Below, piece after piece: positions 17,929-30,435 of a stretch of DNA of 49,406 nt. Position 1 is the first letter of the stretch; the number at the start of each line of letters is the position of its first letter. The translations under genes were made by a program, and so were the position numbers. The notes below the pieces were generated by a model. The model was not told the origin of the DNA, ran no database searches, and worked only from the letters and a program-made list of their open reading frames with translations. The stretch is taken from assembly GCA_902634885.1 (NCBI GenBank), contig CACPLR010000007.1:1-49406 (forward strand), written 5' to 3'. The DNA is from an uncultured Pelagibacteraceae bacterium. Its GTDB lineage: Bacteria > Pseudomonadota > Alphaproteobacteria > Pelagibacterales > Pelagibacteraceae.

Positions 17929-20832
17929 ATGTCATCTTCAAAAAACTTAGAGTATAAAAAAACTTCATTTCTGAATAAGACAAATAGTGCATTTATAGAG
18001 GAGATGTATGTAAGATTTTTGAACCAAGATCCAAATCTTGCAGATAGTTGGAAAGATTATTTTGAAGGTATTCAGGACGAAGCAGAAGTTATTTTAAATG
18101 ATATTAATGGACCATCATGGAAACCTAAAGGGGTAAGAATAAATTCCAGTAGTATAGAAAAAATAATAGAAAAAAATGGCAATGAATCCAAAGATGTATC
18201 TGATAAATTTAATTTTCAAGTAGTTGCAAATTCCAACAAAGAATCCATAAGTGCTGTAGCACTTATAAGAGCTTATAGGCTAAGAGGACATCTACTTGCA
18301 AAGTTAGATCCTCTAGAAATGATGATGACAGAATATTTAGATGAGTTACATCCTGAATATTATGGTTTTGATAAGAAAAACTACGATAAAAAAATTGAAC
18401 TTAATGGTGTAATAAACAGGGAGAAAGCAAGCGTACGAGAGATACTTCAATTCTTAAAGAAAACTTATTGTGGCCCAGTCGGTTATGAGTACATGCATAT
18501 CTCCAATCCAACTGAAAGAAAATGGTTTAGAGATAGAGTTGAAAAAGACGAGAATGCACTAAAATTTACTGACAATGGAAAAGATGCAATTTTAAATAAG
18601 CTTATTCAAGCTGAAGGTTTTGAAAAGTTTTTACATACAAAATACGTTGGAACCAAAAGATTTGGCTTAGATGGTGGGGAAAGTTTGATACCTGCATTAG
18701 AGCAGATCATAAAAATTGGGGGACAGTTTAAAATTAAAGAAGTTAAAATAGGCATGTCTCATAGAGGACGATTAAACGTATTAGCAAACGTTTTACAAAA
18801 ATCTTACAAAAGAATTTTTAATGAGTTTGCTGGAGAAATGAGTGGTAACACTAAAGACAGTGCTGGAGATGTGAAGTATCATTTGGGAGCTTCCTCAAAC
18901 AGAGAATTTGATGGAAATTCGGTACATGTCAGTCTTACAGATAATCCATCTCATCTAGAGGCTGTAAATCCAGTTGTTTTAGGACAAACACGAGCAAAGC
19001 AATTTTTTCATGGCGATAAAGAAAGAAATAAAGTTATACCTATTCTTATCCATGGTGATGCTGCGTTTGCTGGCCAAGGAGTTGTATCTGAGTGTTTTGC
19101 AATGTCAGGGCTCCCCGGTCACAACACTGGAGGAACAATTCATATAATTGTAAATAACCAAATAGGATTTACTACAAGCCCAAGATTTGCACGTTCATCA
19201 CCATATCCATCTGATGTTGGGAAAATGGTAGATGCACCAATAATTCATGTCAATGGAGATAATCCTGAAGCTGTAGTTTACGCGACAAGAGTAGCAACAG
19301 AGTTTAGATTAAAATTTAACAGAGATGTGGTTATTGATCTAATTTGTTATAGAAGATTTGGTCATAACGAAGGAGATGAGCCATCTTTTACCCAGCCTTT
19401 AATGTATAAGAAAATAAGATCACACCCGTCTACGGTAAATATTTATGGAGAAAAACTAGTGAATGAAAATCTTTTCTCTAAAGATCAACTCAATTTAAAA
19501 ATTCAAAAGTTTAAGAATTTATTAGATGATCAATTTAAAACTGCGAAAGACTATAAACCGAAAATAGAATGGTTTGAGGGAACATGGTCTAGATACAAAC
19601 CAGAAAAAGGAAAAGATAGACGAGGTGTTACAGGAGCTGATATTAAAATTTTAAAAGAAATTTCAAATAAAATTAATATTGTTCCACAAGAAAAAAATAT
19701 TCATAAAACAATTATTAAAATTCTTGATTCAAGAAGACAAACAGTTGAGCAAGGTGTTGGAATTGATTGGGCTACAGCAGAGGCTTTAGCTTTTGGTTCT
19801 TTATTGGAGGAGGGATACCCAGTTAGATTGGTTGGCCAAGATTCAGGAAGAGGGACGTTTAGTCAAAGACATTCCGTTCTAAGAAATCAAATTGATAATT
19901 CAAGATATATTCCTCTGAACAATATATCAAAATATCAAAAAAATTTTGAAGTTGTTGATAGTTTTTTATCAGAACTCGCAGTCCTAGGATTTGAGTATGG
20001 ATATAGTTTAGTTGAACCAAATACTCTTACTTTGTGGGAAGCACAGTTTGGAGATTTTGCAAATGGTGCTCAAGTAATTATTGACCAGTTTATTGCATCT
20101 GGGGAAAGGAAATGGAATAGAGCCTCAGGATTAGTAATGTTACTTCCTCATGGATATGAAGGTCAAGGCCCAGAGCATTCCTCTGCAAGATTGGAGAGAT
20201 ATCTACAACTATGTGCAAATGATAATCTTCAAATTATGAACTGTACTACTCCAGCTAACTATTTTCATGCATTGAGAAGACAAATGCACAGAGACTTTAG
20301 AAAACCTTTAATTATGATGACGCCAAAGTCTTTACTAAGAAATAAACTATGCGTATCAAATATAGAGGATTTTAGTAAAGAAAATACTTTTCACAGAGTA
20401 CTCTGGGATCACGCTTTAGATCCGAAAGCCAAGGGTTTTTTAAAATTAAAAGATAAATCAAAGATAAGAAAAGTTATTATGTGTTCCGGTAAAGTTTACT
20501 TTGATTTATTGGCAGCAAGAGAAAAACTTAAAGTTGATGACGTTGCATTGTATAGAATTGAACAATTATACCCATTTCCTGCAAAAGCACTTGTAAAAGA
20601 GCTTAGACCGTTCACTAAAAATTCAAATTTTTTTTGGTGTCAAGAGGAGCCAAAAAATATGGGCGCATGGTTCTCAGTAAGAGATTATATACAATGGACA
20701 TTAGAAACTATTAAGGCTAAAAATAGTCAAATTTCTTATATAGGAAGAAATCCTGATGCTTCACCTGCAACAGGTTACGCAAAAAGACATCTTTCAGAAC
20801 AACAAGAAATTATTAATAAGGTATTTGAATAA
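17929..20832 (+). CDS. sucA: 2-oxoglutarate dehydrogenase E1 component SucA
   Basis: Thiamine diphosphate-dependent decarboxylase of the 2-oxoglutarate dehydrogenase complex, forming the succinyl group passed to SucB. The 967-residue length is normal. The N-terminal FLNQDPNLADSWKDYFE motif is typical of OGDH E1. The TPP region includes GMSHRGRLNVLANV, HGDAAFAGQGVV and NNQIGFTTSP, and the later part has GQDSGRGTFSQRHSVL and EAQFGDFANGAQ. It abuts sucB without a gap, consistent with a sucA-sucB-lpd unit. Confidence 0.98.
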   Translation: MSSSKNLEYKKTSFLNKTNSAFIEEMYVRFLNQDPNLADSWKDYFEGIQDEAEVILNDINGPSWKPKGVRINSSSIEKIIEKNGNESKDVSDKFNFQVVANSNKESISAVALIRAYRLRGHLLAKLDPLEMMMTEYLDELHPEYYGFDKKNYDKKIELNGVINREKASVREILQFLKKTYCGPVGYEYMHISNPTERKWFRDRVEKDENALKFTDNGKDAILNKLIQAEGFEKFLHTKYVGTKRFGLDGGESLIPALEQIIKIGGQFKIKEVKIGMSHRGRLNVLANVLQKSYKRIFNEFAGEMSGNTKDSAGDVKYHLGASSNREFDGNSVHVSLTDNPSHLEAVNPVVLGQTRAKQFFHGDKERNKVIPILIHGDAAFAGQGVVSECFAMSGLPGHNTGGTIHIIVNNQIGFTTSPRFARSSPYPSDVGKMVDAPIIHVNGDNPEAVVYATRVATEFRLKFNRDVVIDLICYRRFGHNEGDEPSFTQPLMYKKIRSHPSTVNIYGEKLVNENLFSKDQLNLKIQKFKNLLDDQFKTAKDYKPKIEWFEGTWSRYKPEKGKDRRGVTGADIKILKEISNKINIVPQEKNIHKTIIKILDSRRQTVEQGVGIDWATAEALAFGSLLEEGYPVRLVGQDSGRGTFSQRHSVLRNQIDNSRYIPLNNISKYQKNFEVVDSFLSELAVLGFEYGYSLVEPNTLTLWEAQFGDFANGAQVIIDQFIASGERKWNRASGLVMLLPHGYEGQGPEHSSARLERYLQLCANDNLQIMNCTTPANYFHALRRQMHRDFRKPLIMMTPKSLLRNKLCVSNIEDFSKENTFHRVLWDHALDPKAKGFLKLKDKSKIRKVIMCSGKVYFDLLAAREKLKVDDVALYRIEQLYPFPAKALVKELRPFTKNSNFFWCQEEPKNMGAWFSVRDYIQWTLETIKAKNSQISYIGRNPDASPATGYAKRHLSEQQEIINKVFE

Positions 20833-22167
20833 ATGAGTGAAAAAATTCTAGTCCCTGTGCTTGGAGAGAGTATTACTGAGGCAACAGTATCAAAGTGGTT
20901 AAAGAAACAGGGCGATAGTGTTATTGCAGATGAAGCTGTAGTTGAACTTGAGACTGATAAAGTAAATTTAGAGGTCCCAGCATCAACGCATGGTGTTATT
21001 GCAGAGATTAATGCAAACGAAGGAGATACAGTTGAAGTAGGAGCAGTTTTAGGAGTGATTTCAGAGACTGCAAATAGAGCAGATAATAAACCTTCGAATC
21101 AAGTTCAAGGGGATCAAAAAAACAAAGTAGAGGAGAACCCCAAAGTATTTGAGACTAAAGTCGAACCAGCTTTAAAAAATGAAGAAAAGGATAATGTAAT
21201 TAGCTTAGATGTAGAAAAAAAACAAAAAGTATTAGAAACTTCAGATCAAGAACAGCCATTTGTTTTAACAGATGAAGTATTAGAGCCAAATGTAGAAGAA
21301 ACAAAAATAAATCCAATATTATCCCCTGCTGTAAGAAAAATGGTTGCAGAAAAAAAAATTGATTTGGAACAAGTAAAACCTACAGGAAAAGATGGCAGAA
21401 TATTAAAAGGCGACTTAATTAGTATGATGGGTGCCAATCCTCAACCAAACCAAAGAAAAATTAAATTTGGTGAGGAGGAAAGAATTAAAATGTCTAGGTT
21501 AAGACAGACTATTGCAAAAAGACTAAAGGAAGCCCAAGAAAACGCAGCAATGTTAACCACTTTTAATGAGGTTGATATGTCAGGCATAATGTCGATGCGA
21601 AAAGAAAATCAAGAAGATTTTCAGGCAAGATATGGGATTAAACTTGGATTTATGTCCTTTTTTGTCAAAGCTTGCGTAGTTGGGTTAAAATTATTCCCAG
21701 CAATAAATGCAGAAATCGAGGGACAGGAAATAATATACAAAAATTACTATAATATTAGCTTTGCTGTTGGAACTGAAAAAGGTTTAGTAGTACCTGTCTT
21801 AAAAAATGCTGATGAAATGTCTTTTGCTGACATAGAGAAAGAAATTAAAAATCTGTCAGAAAAAGCAAAAAATAATTCTTTAGTTATTGAGGATTTACAA
21901 GGTGGTACATTTACAATCAGCAATGGGGGAGTGTATGGTTCAATGTTGTCTACCCCGATTTTAAATCCTCCTCAGTCAGGCGTATTAGGAATGCACAATA
22001 TTGTTGAAAGGCCTGTTGTTCAAGATAATGAAATTAAAGTAAAACCAATAATGTATCTTGCACTTTCATATGACCATAGAATTATAGATGGAAAAGACTC
22101 AGTTTCTTTTTTAAAAACAGTTAAAGAAAACCTTGAAGATCCAAGGAGATTATTTTTAAATATTTAG
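20833..22167 (+). CDS. sucB: Dihydrolipoyl succinyltransferase SucB (OGDH E2)
   Basis: Core acyltransferase of the 2-oxoglutarate dehydrogenase complex. Domains in order: an N-terminal lipoyl domain (about 2-76) with lipoylated Lys43 in ETDKVNLEVP, a flexible linker rich in charged residues (about 77-158), an E1/E3-binding domain (ILSPAVRKMVAEKKIDL, near 161), and the catalytic domain (about 215-444) with YDHRIIDGKDSV near the C terminus. The 444-residue length is normal. It starts directly after sucA and lpd starts directly after it. Confidence 0.97.
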   Translation: MSEKILVPVLGESITEATVSKWLKKQGDSVIADEAVVELETDKVNLEVPASTHGVIAEINANEGDTVEVGAVLGVISETANRADNKPSNQVQGDQKNKVEENPKVFETKVEPALKNEEKDNVISLDVEKKQKVLETSDQEQPFVLTDEVLEPNVEETKINPILSPAVRKMVAEKKIDLEQVKPTGKDGRILKGDLISMMGANPQPNQRKIKFGEEERIKMSRLRQTIAKRLKEAQENAAMLTTFNEVDMSGIMSMRKENQEDFQARYGIKLGFMSFFVKACVVGLKLFPAINAEIEGQEIIYKNYYNISFAVGTEKGLVVPVLKNADEMSFADIEKEIKNLSEKAKNNSLVIEDLQGGTFTISNGGVYGSMLSTPILNPPQSGVLGMHNIVERPVVQDNEIKVKPIMYLALSYDHRIIDGKDSVSFLKTVKENLEDPRRLFLNI

Positions 22168-23565
22168 ATGTCAGAAAAATTTGATGTAACAGTAATTGGT
22201 GGTGGCCCTGGTGGATATGTCTGCGCAATAAGATTATCACAACTAGGTCTAAAAACTGCATGCATTGAATCCAGAGGATCGCTTGGTGGAACCTGCTTAA
22301 ATGTAGGGTGTATTCCATCAAAAAGCTTATTGAACTTATCTGAAAATTTTCACAAGGCAAAAAACTTTGAAAAGATTGGTATCGAAATTGGTGAAATTAA
22401 ATTGAACCTTGGAAAGATGATGAAAAATAAAGAAAAGGCTGTAACTGTTTTAACAAAGGGAATAGAATTTTTGTTCAAAAAAAATAAGGTTTCTTATTTC
22501 AAAGGCAAAGGGTCATTTAGGAGCTCAAGTGAAATAGTAGTTTCTGGGGATGGAGAAGAAACAGTTATTGAGACTGAAAAAGTAATAATTAGTACTGGTT
22601 CAGAGCCTGTATCAATACCTGGAATGGAATTTGATGAGGAAAAAATAATCTCGTCCACTGGAGCATTATCCTTGGAAAAATTACCAAAAAAAATGGTTGT
22701 AGTTGGTGGAGGATATATTGGTTTGGAAATGGGTTCAGTTTGGTCAAGACTTGGAACAGAAGTAGAAGTTGTTGAATTTCTAGATCATATTACACCTGGT
22801 ATGGATCGTGAGATATCAAGTGAATTCATGAAGATACTAAAAAAACAAGGAATAAAGTTTAAATTAAATACCAAGGTTGAAAAAATTACAAAAAATGAAA
22901 ATGGAGTTATCCTAGAAATAATTGATAAAGAAAATAAGAAAAATAATATAGAAGCTGATGTTGTCCTTATTTCAGTTGGAAGACGACCATACACAACTGG
23001 TTTAAAATTAGAAAATGTAGGAGTTAAAACTGATGAAAAAGGAAAGGTAAAAGTAGACAAAAATTTTAAAACAAATATTAAAAACATATTTGCTATTGGA
23101 GATGTTATTGATGGTCCCATGTTAGCTCACAAAGCAGAGGAAGAAGGAATAGCAGTTGCAGAATTTATTGCTGGCCAATCAGGACATGTTAATTACGATA
23201 TTATACCTGGTGTAATTTATACCTCTCCAGAAGTTGCTTCAGTAGGAAAAACTGAGGAACAATTAAATGATAAAAAAATTAATTTCAAAGTTGGAAAGTT
23301 TCCTTTTATGGCAAATTCAAGAGCAAAAGCAATAGATGAGCCTGAAGGTTTTGTAAAAATACTTGCTGATGCAACTTCTGATAAAGTTTTAGGAGTACAT
23401 ATTATAGGCCCACACGCTGGAGAAATGATTGCTGAAATGGCTATCGCAATGGAGTTTGGTGCAAGTTCAGAGGACATAGCGAGAACTTGCCATGCGCACC
23501 CAACATTTTCAGAGGCAATAAAAGAAGCGGCTTTATCTGTAGAAAAAAGACAGATTCACTCTTAA
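22168..23565 (+). CDS. lpdA: Dihydrolipoyl dehydrogenase (E3)
   Basis: FAD/NAD flavoprotein that reoxidises the lipoyl groups of 2-oxoacid dehydrogenase complexes. The redox-active cysteines Cys43 and Cys48 are in GGTCLNVGCIPSK, following an FAD motif (GGGPGGYVCA). The NAD motif VVGGGYIGLEMG and the FAD segment FAIGDVIDGPMLAHKA are present, as is the C-terminal catalytic HAHPTFSEA. At 465 residues it is full length. Placed after sucB it serves 2-oxoglutarate dehydrogenase and could also serve other complexes encoded elsewhere. Confidence 0.97.
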   Translation: MSEKFDVTVIGGGPGGYVCAIRLSQLGLKTACIESRGSLGGTCLNVGCIPSKSLLNLSENFHKAKNFEKIGIEIGEIKLNLGKMMKNKEKAVTVLTKGIEFLFKKNKVSYFKGKGSFRSSSEIVVSGDGEETVIETEKVIISTGSEPVSIPGMEFDEEKIISSTGALSLEKLPKKMVVVGGGYIGLEMGSVWSRLGTEVEVVEFLDHITPGMDREISSEFMKILKKQGIKFKLNTKVEKITKNENGVILEIIDKENKKNNIEADVVLISVGRRPYTTGLKLENVGVKTDEKGKVKVDKNFKTNIKNIFAIGDVIDGPMLAHKAEEEGIAVAEFIAGQSGHVNYDIIPGVIYTSPEVASVGKTEEQLNDKKINFKVGKFPFMANSRAKAIDEPEGFVKILADATSDKVLGVHIIGPHAGEMIAEMAIAMEFGASSEDIARTCHAHPTFSEAIKEAALSVEKRQIHS

Positions 23566-23585
23566 TATATTTCATAATATCAATT

Positions 23586-25541
23586 ATGAAATATCCGATT
23601 TTATTACCCAATATTTTTGATCATCCATTTACTTATGAAAGTGAAAGTAAATTAAATATAGGTGACTATGTAAATGTACCTTTTGGCTCAAAAACAATAA
23701 CAGGCGTTGTATGGGATAAATTTGAGGAAAATAATAATAAAAACTTTAAAATTAAATCAATTAAAGAAAGATTAAATATTCTATCTTTAAAAAAACAAAC
23801 CATAAATTTTTTAAATTGGTTTTCGTATTATAATCTTATTCCACTCGGTATGACACTCAGGCTTCACTTTCTAAGTGGAAAAGCTATAGAAATGCAAAAA
23901 AAAGAAGAGTATCAAAAATATTCTAAAAAGTTCGGCAAACACCAATTTAATTTATCTAATGAGCAAATAAAAGCCTATAAAGAAATAATAAAAAAAGATG
24001 ACAAATTTAGAGTACACTTACTACAAGGCACAACTGGCTCAGGGAAGACAATTGTTTACTTTAATTCAATAAAAAAAATTCTTGATCAGGGAAAACAATG
24101 TTTAATTTTATTACCAGAAATTGGTCTCACGGGAGAATTTGAAAAGAAATTTAAGAATTTTTTTGGTTTTGAGGCAGCTATTTGGCACTCAAAAATAACT
24201 CCAAAAATGAAAAAAATTATTTGGAGTGGATTAGCGTTGGGTGAAATTAAAGTGGTTATTGGTGCAAGATCATCTTTATTTTTACCTTTTAAAAACTTGG
24301 GATTGATTACCGTGGATGAAGAACATGATCAATCTTATAAACAAGATGAGGGTGTTATTTATAATGCAAGAGATATGGCCATAGCTCGTGCTAGTAGTGA
24401 AAATATACCGATTAATCTTGTGACAGCTGTTCCATCTATTGAAACTTATGCAAATGTAAAAAATGAAAAATATTATCATTCAAGGTTGATAAAAAGATAT
24501 AACGATGCAAAATTACCCAATCATCATATTATAGATCTCAACAAATACAAACTTGCAAAAAAGTCATTTATTTCATCGAAAACTTTAGAGAAAGTAAATG
24601 AACATCTTCTAAAAGGTGATCAAATACTTTTTTTTATTAATAGGAGAGGTTTTGCTCCGTACGTTTTATGTAAAAAATGTTTGAATGTATTTTCATGCCC
24701 AAATTGTTCAATCAATCTTGTTTATCATAAAAATAATAAAAAACTTCTCTGTCATTATTGTGGTCACACTTCTAACTTGAATAGAAAATGTAAAAAACAA
24801 GATAATTGTGAATTTATTTTTAGTGGGCCAGGTGTTGAAAAAATTGCTGAGGAGGTAGAAATATTATTTCCAAACAAAAAAATAAATATTTTTTCAAGTG
24901 ATACAATGAATAAAGCCTCAGGAAAAAAAATTTTAGATAAAATTATTTCTGGAGAAATTAATATACTTATCGGAACCCAATTAATTTCAAAAGGTTTTCA
25001 TTTTCCTAATTTAAATTGTATTGTAGTATTAGATATTGATTTAACTTCACATGGACATGATCTAAGAAGTGCAGAAAAGAATTTACAACTATATCATCAA
25101 CTTTCTGGTCGAGCAGGTCGAGCAGGCAAGGCTGCAAATATTTATTTTCAAACCTTAAATTTAAAAACTGAAGTAATTGATCAAATAACTCATCAAGATC
25201 CATTTAAGTTTTTAGATCATGAATTAGAACATCGTAAACAAAACAACCTTCCACCTTTTGAGAGATTTGTCTCATTAATTTTAACCTCACAAGATGAAAA
25301 ATTATTATATGATGAAGCTTTAAAATTTAAGAATAAACTTGTCAGTAAAATTAGTGAAAAAATTCTTGGTCCTGTTAATGCGCCTGTGTTTAGAATTAAG
25401 AGAAAGTTTAGAAGCAGGCTTTTAATAAGAGCGAAGAAAAACAGCAACATTCAAAAAAAACTCAAAATGATCTTTAAAGAAATTAAATTTTCTAAAGGAA
25501 TGAAACTAACAGTTGATGTTGACCCGGTAAGCTTCAATTAG
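23586..25541 (+). CDS. priA: Primosomal protein N' (replication restart helicase PriA)
   Basis: 3'-to-5' DNA helicase that reloads the replisome at stalled forks. The N-terminal DNA-binding domain is followed by a helicase core with Walker A GTTGSGKT (near 150), DEEHD Walker B (near 245), a zinc-binding block with paired cysteines (CKKC, CPNC, CHYC; about residues 365-405), and QLSGRAGRAGK (near 508). The start ATG at 23586 is chosen because an upstream in-frame ATG at 23487 would add 33 unrelated residues read from lpdA. At 651 residues it is shorter than E. coli PriA (about 730). priA beside atpH is common in alphaproteobacteria. Confidence 0.95.
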   Translation: MKYPILLPNIFDHPFTYESESKLNIGDYVNVPFGSKTITGVVWDKFEENNNKNFKIKSIKERLNILSLKKQTINFLNWFSYYNLIPLGMTLRLHFLSGKAIEMQKKEEYQKYSKKFGKHQFNLSNEQIKAYKEIIKKDDKFRVHLLQGTTGSGKTIVYFNSIKKILDQGKQCLILLPEIGLTGEFEKKFKNFFGFEAAIWHSKITPKMKKIIWSGLALGEIKVVIGARSSLFLPFKNLGLITVDEEHDQSYKQDEGVIYNARDMAIARASSENIPINLVTAVPSIETYANVKNEKYYHSRLIKRYNDAKLPNHHIIDLNKYKLAKKSFISSKTLEKVNEHLLKGDQILFFINRRGFAPYVLCKKCLNVFSCPNCSINLVYHKNNKKLLCHYCGHTSNLNRKCKKQDNCEFIFSGPGVEKIAEEVEILFPNKKINIFSSDTMNKASGKKILDKIISGEINILIGTQLISKGFHFPNLNCIVVLDIDLTSHGHDLRSAEKNLQLYHQLSGRAGRAGKAANIYFQTLNLKTEVIDQITHQDPFKFLDHELEHRKQNNLPPFERFVSLILTSQDEKLLYDEALKFKNKLVSKISEKILGPVNAPVFRIKRKFRSRLLIRAKKNSNIQKKLKMIFKEIKFSKGMKLTVDVDPVSFN

Positions 25542-25616
25542 TCCACTAAATACATACATTTTTTAAAATCTGAGTCTTGAAGACTGATAATTGGTGTGTT
25601 AATTAAGCGAAATTTT

Positions 25617-25622
25617 TATAAA
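25617..25622 (+). promoter_or_regulatory. Possible -10 element for the atp operon
   Basis: TATAAA lies in the 126-base gap between priA and the favoured atpH start, 46 bases before GTG 25668. No good -35 box is found 16-18 bases upstream (TTGGTG at 25591 is 20 bases away). Only the -10 is suggestive. If real, it would exclude the earlier possible atpH start at 25596. Confidence 0.25.
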
Positions 25623-25667
25623 ACATCTTCATATTTGAGAACTAAATTGACTAAAATTAATACTTCA

Positions 25668-26201
25668 GTGACGTCAAATAATAGCTACTCTCAAGCTTTG
25701 TTTGAGTTAGCATCCGAAAACAATATTCTTTTAGAGGTAGAAGAGCAAACCTCAGCTTTATTGAAATTAATAAAAACAAGTTCAGATTTTAGAGATTTGA
25801 TTAAAAATCCAACAATAAAAAGTGATGATCTAATTAAGATAATGGATGAGATTGCAAATCAAAATAAATTTAATGGATTGTTAAAAAGATTTATAAGTTT
25901 TTTAATTAAAAAGAGAAGATTCTTTTACATTGAAAAAATATTTAATGATTATTTAGATGTATGTTCAATATCTAGAGGAGAAATTAAAGCAGAACTTTTA
26001 GCTGCTAAAGAGTTAAATAAAAATGATATAGATAAAGTTAAAAACGAGTTAGCTGAAAATTTTGGCTCAAATATAAAATTAAACTATAAACATGATCCAA
26101 GTTTAATTGGTGGGTTGGTTATTAAAGTAGGTAGTACTATGGTTGATACCTCCATTAAAAATAAATTACATCAAATACAAAAGCAAATGATAGAGGCATA
26201 A
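25668..26201 (+). CDS. atpH: ATP synthase F1 delta subunit AtpH
   Basis: Stator-stalk subunit joining F1 to the membrane part of ATP synthase. The N-terminal helix SYSQALFELASENN and the C-terminal segment DPSLIGGLVIKVGSTMVDTS are typical. The start is uncertain: GTG at 25668 gives 177 residues with the conserved Tyr-X-X-Ala motif a few residues from the N terminus, as in other AtpH proteins. A GTG at 25596 would add 24 basic residues with no family match, so the shorter form is preferred. It ends next to atpA with no gap. Confidence 0.93.
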   Translation: MTSNNSYSQALFELASENNILLEVEEQTSALLKLIKTSSDFRDLIKNPTIKSDDLIKIMDEIANQNKFNGLLKRFISFLIKKRRFFYIEKIFNDYLDVCSISRGEIKAELLAAKELNKNDIDKVKNELAENFGSNIKLNYKHDPSLIGGLVIKVGSTMVDTSIKNKLHQIQKQMIEA

Positions 26202-27737
26202 ATGGAAATAAATCCTTCAGAAGTAACTAAGATTTTAAAAGAACAAATTAAACAATTTGGAGACAAAGCTGAAGTTTCGGAAGTTGGACAAGTATTATCT
26301 GTAGGGGATGGTATTGCAAGAATTTACGGTCTAGATAATGTTCAAGCTGGAGAAATGGTTGAGTTTTCAGATGGATCAAAAGGTATGGCACTAAACCTTG
26401 AAAGCGAAAATGTGGGTGTTGTAATTTTTGGTGATGATAGAGCAGTTAAAGAAGGCGATACAGTTAAAAGAACAGGAGCTATTGTTGATACTCCAGTTGG
26501 AAAAGAACTTCTAGGAAGAGTCGTTGATGGTTTAGGAAACCCGATAGATGGCAAAGGTGCTCTAGATAAAGGTATTAAGAAAAGTAGGGTTGAAGTAAAG
26601 GCGCCGGGAATTATTCCAAGAAAATCTGTTAGTGAACCAATGCAAACAGGTTTAAAATCAATTGACAGTTTGGTTCCAATTGGAAGAGGTCAAAGAGAAT
26701 TAATAATTGGGGACAGACAAACTGGAAAAACCGCGGTCGCAATTGATGCAATCATCAACCAAAAAAAAATCAATGAATCTGGTGATGAAAAACAAAAACT
26801 TTATTGTATTTACGTTGCTATTGGTCAAAAAAGATCAACTGTAAGACAAATTGAAAAGACTTTGGAGGAAGCCGGAGCAATGGAGTATACAACTATTGTT
26901 GCTGCAACCGCTTCTGATGCTGCCCCTCTTCAATTTTTGGCACCATATACAGGATGCGCAATGGGAGAATACTTTAGAGATAATGGAATGCATGCATTAA
27001 TAATTTATGATGACTTATCAAAACAAGCAGTTGCATATAGACAAATGTCTCTGTTGTTAAGAAGACCTCCAGGAAGAGAAGCTTACCCAGGCGATGTATT
27101 TTATTTACATAGTAGATTATTAGAGAGAGCCGCAAAACTAGGAGATGATCATGGTGGTGGATCATTGACAGCACTGCCAATAATTGAAACTCAGGGTGGA
27201 GACGTATCTGCTTTTATTCCAACAAATGTAATATCAATTACAGATGGGCAAATTTTTCTTGAAACAGAGCTATTCAATCAAGGAATTAGACCCGCAATAA
27301 ACGTTGGTCTGTCGGTTTCAAGAGTAGGGTCTTCTGCTCAAACTAAAGCAATGAAAAAGGTTTCTGGATCAATGAAACTAGAGCTGGCTCAATACAGGGA
27401 GATGGCAGCTTTTGCACAGTTTGGTTCTGATTTAGATGCCGCCACTCAAAAACTTTTGAATAGAGGTTCAAAACTAACCGAACTTTTAAAACAGAAGCAG
27501 TATTCACCCATGACAGTTGCTGAACAGGTTATATCAGTATTTTGTGGTGTAAAAGGACATTTAGATGAAATTGAACAAAAAGATATTGCAACATTTGAGA
27601 CTAAAATTATTGAAAAATTTAGATCTGAAAAACCTGAAATAATTGATTCTATTAATTCATCAGGAAAACTTGATGAAGATAATGAAAAAATATTAACAGA
27701 ATTAATCTCGGATTTAAAAAAAACTTTTAACTCATAA
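26202..27737 (+). CDS. atpA: ATP synthase F1 alpha subunit AtpA
   Basis: Regulatory nucleotide-binding subunit of the F1 hexamer. The 511-residue protein begins [16 protein letters not shown] and contains the P-loop GDRQTGKT (residues 170-177), [36 protein letters not shown] and the arginine-finger region [14 protein letters not shown]. It follows atpH directly and precedes atpG by 3 bases. Confidence 0.98.
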   Translation: MEINPSEVTKILKEQIKQFGDKAEVSEVGQVLSVGDGIARIYGLDNVQAGEMVEFSDGSKGMALNLESENVGVVIFGDDRAVKEGDTVKRTGAIVDTPVGKELLGRVVDGLGNPIDGKGALDKGIKKSRVEVKAPGIIPRKSVSEPMQTGLKSIDSLVPIGRGQRELIIGDRQTGKTAVAIDAIINQKKINESGDEKQKLYCIYVAIGQKRSTVRQIEKTLEEAGAMEYTTIVAATASDAAPLQFLAPYTGCAMGEYFRDNGMHALIIYDDLSKQAVAYRQMSLLLRRPPGREAYPGDVFYLHSRLLERAAKLGDDHGGGSLTALPIIETQGGDVSAFIPTNVISITDGQIFLETELFNQGIRPAINVGLSVSRVGSSAQTKAMKKVSGSMKLELAQYREMAAFAQFGSDLDAATQKLLNRGSKLTELLKQKQYSPMTVAEQVISVFCGVKGHLDEIEQKDIATFETKIIEKFRSEKPEIIDSINSSGKLDEDNEKILTELISDLKKTFNS

Positions 27738-27740
27738 AAA

Positions 27741-30036
<2,296 letters not shown>

Positions 30037-30037
<1 letters not shown>

Positions 30038-30435
30038 TGAGTGAAGGTTTTAATATAGATATTGTTAATCCTGAAAAATCTTTTCTTTCAAAAGAAAATG
30101 TTTCAGAAGTAGTTGTTCCTGCTTATGAGGGTGAAATGGGAATTTTAAAGGACCATATACCAATTATCTCATTTTTAAAACCTGGTATCATAAAAGTTCT
30201 TTCTGGCTCTGAGGAACATAATTTTTATGTTGAAGACGGTATTGTTGAATTTAAAGATAATACTTTATCTATTTTAACAAGCTCAATTTTTGACATTAAA
30301 AATGTGAATAAAAAACATGTTTCAGATGAAATCCAAGAAGCCGAAAACGAGTTAAATAAAGATGATTTAAATGATCAAAAAAGATTTTTGTTAAATCATA
30401 AAGTCGAAATTTTAAAATCTATAAGTATTAATTAA
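30037..30435 (+). CDS. atpC: ATP synthase F1 epsilon subunit AtpC
   Basis: Small subunit of the F1 rotor that couples gamma to the c-ring and can inhibit ATP hydrolysis. The N-terminal beta domain shows IVNPEKSFLSKENVSEVVVPAYEGEMGILKDHIPIIS, partly quoted here as the VPAYEGEMGILKDH motif typical of AtpC. A helical C-terminal tail follows (about 88-132). Its last 8 bases overlap the end of the opposite-strand gene rppH, so the operon has no room for an intergenic terminator. Confidence 0.95.

Noticed and set aside
22785-23120. 111-residue minus-strand open frame inside lpdA
   Set aside because: Fully antisense to a conserved enzyme; no motif of its own.
23487-23585. Longer priA reading starting inside lpdA
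   Set aside because: The extra 33 residues come from the lpdA coding region in another frame and do not match the PriA N-terminus.
25573-25585. AGTCTT-G-AAGACT palindrome between priA and atpH as a terminator or operator
   Set aside because: Only one loop base, too small for a hairpin, and no T-run follows; could be chance.
25596-25667. Earlier GTG start for atpH
   Set aside because: It would add 24 residues without family similarity before the normal AtpH N-terminus.
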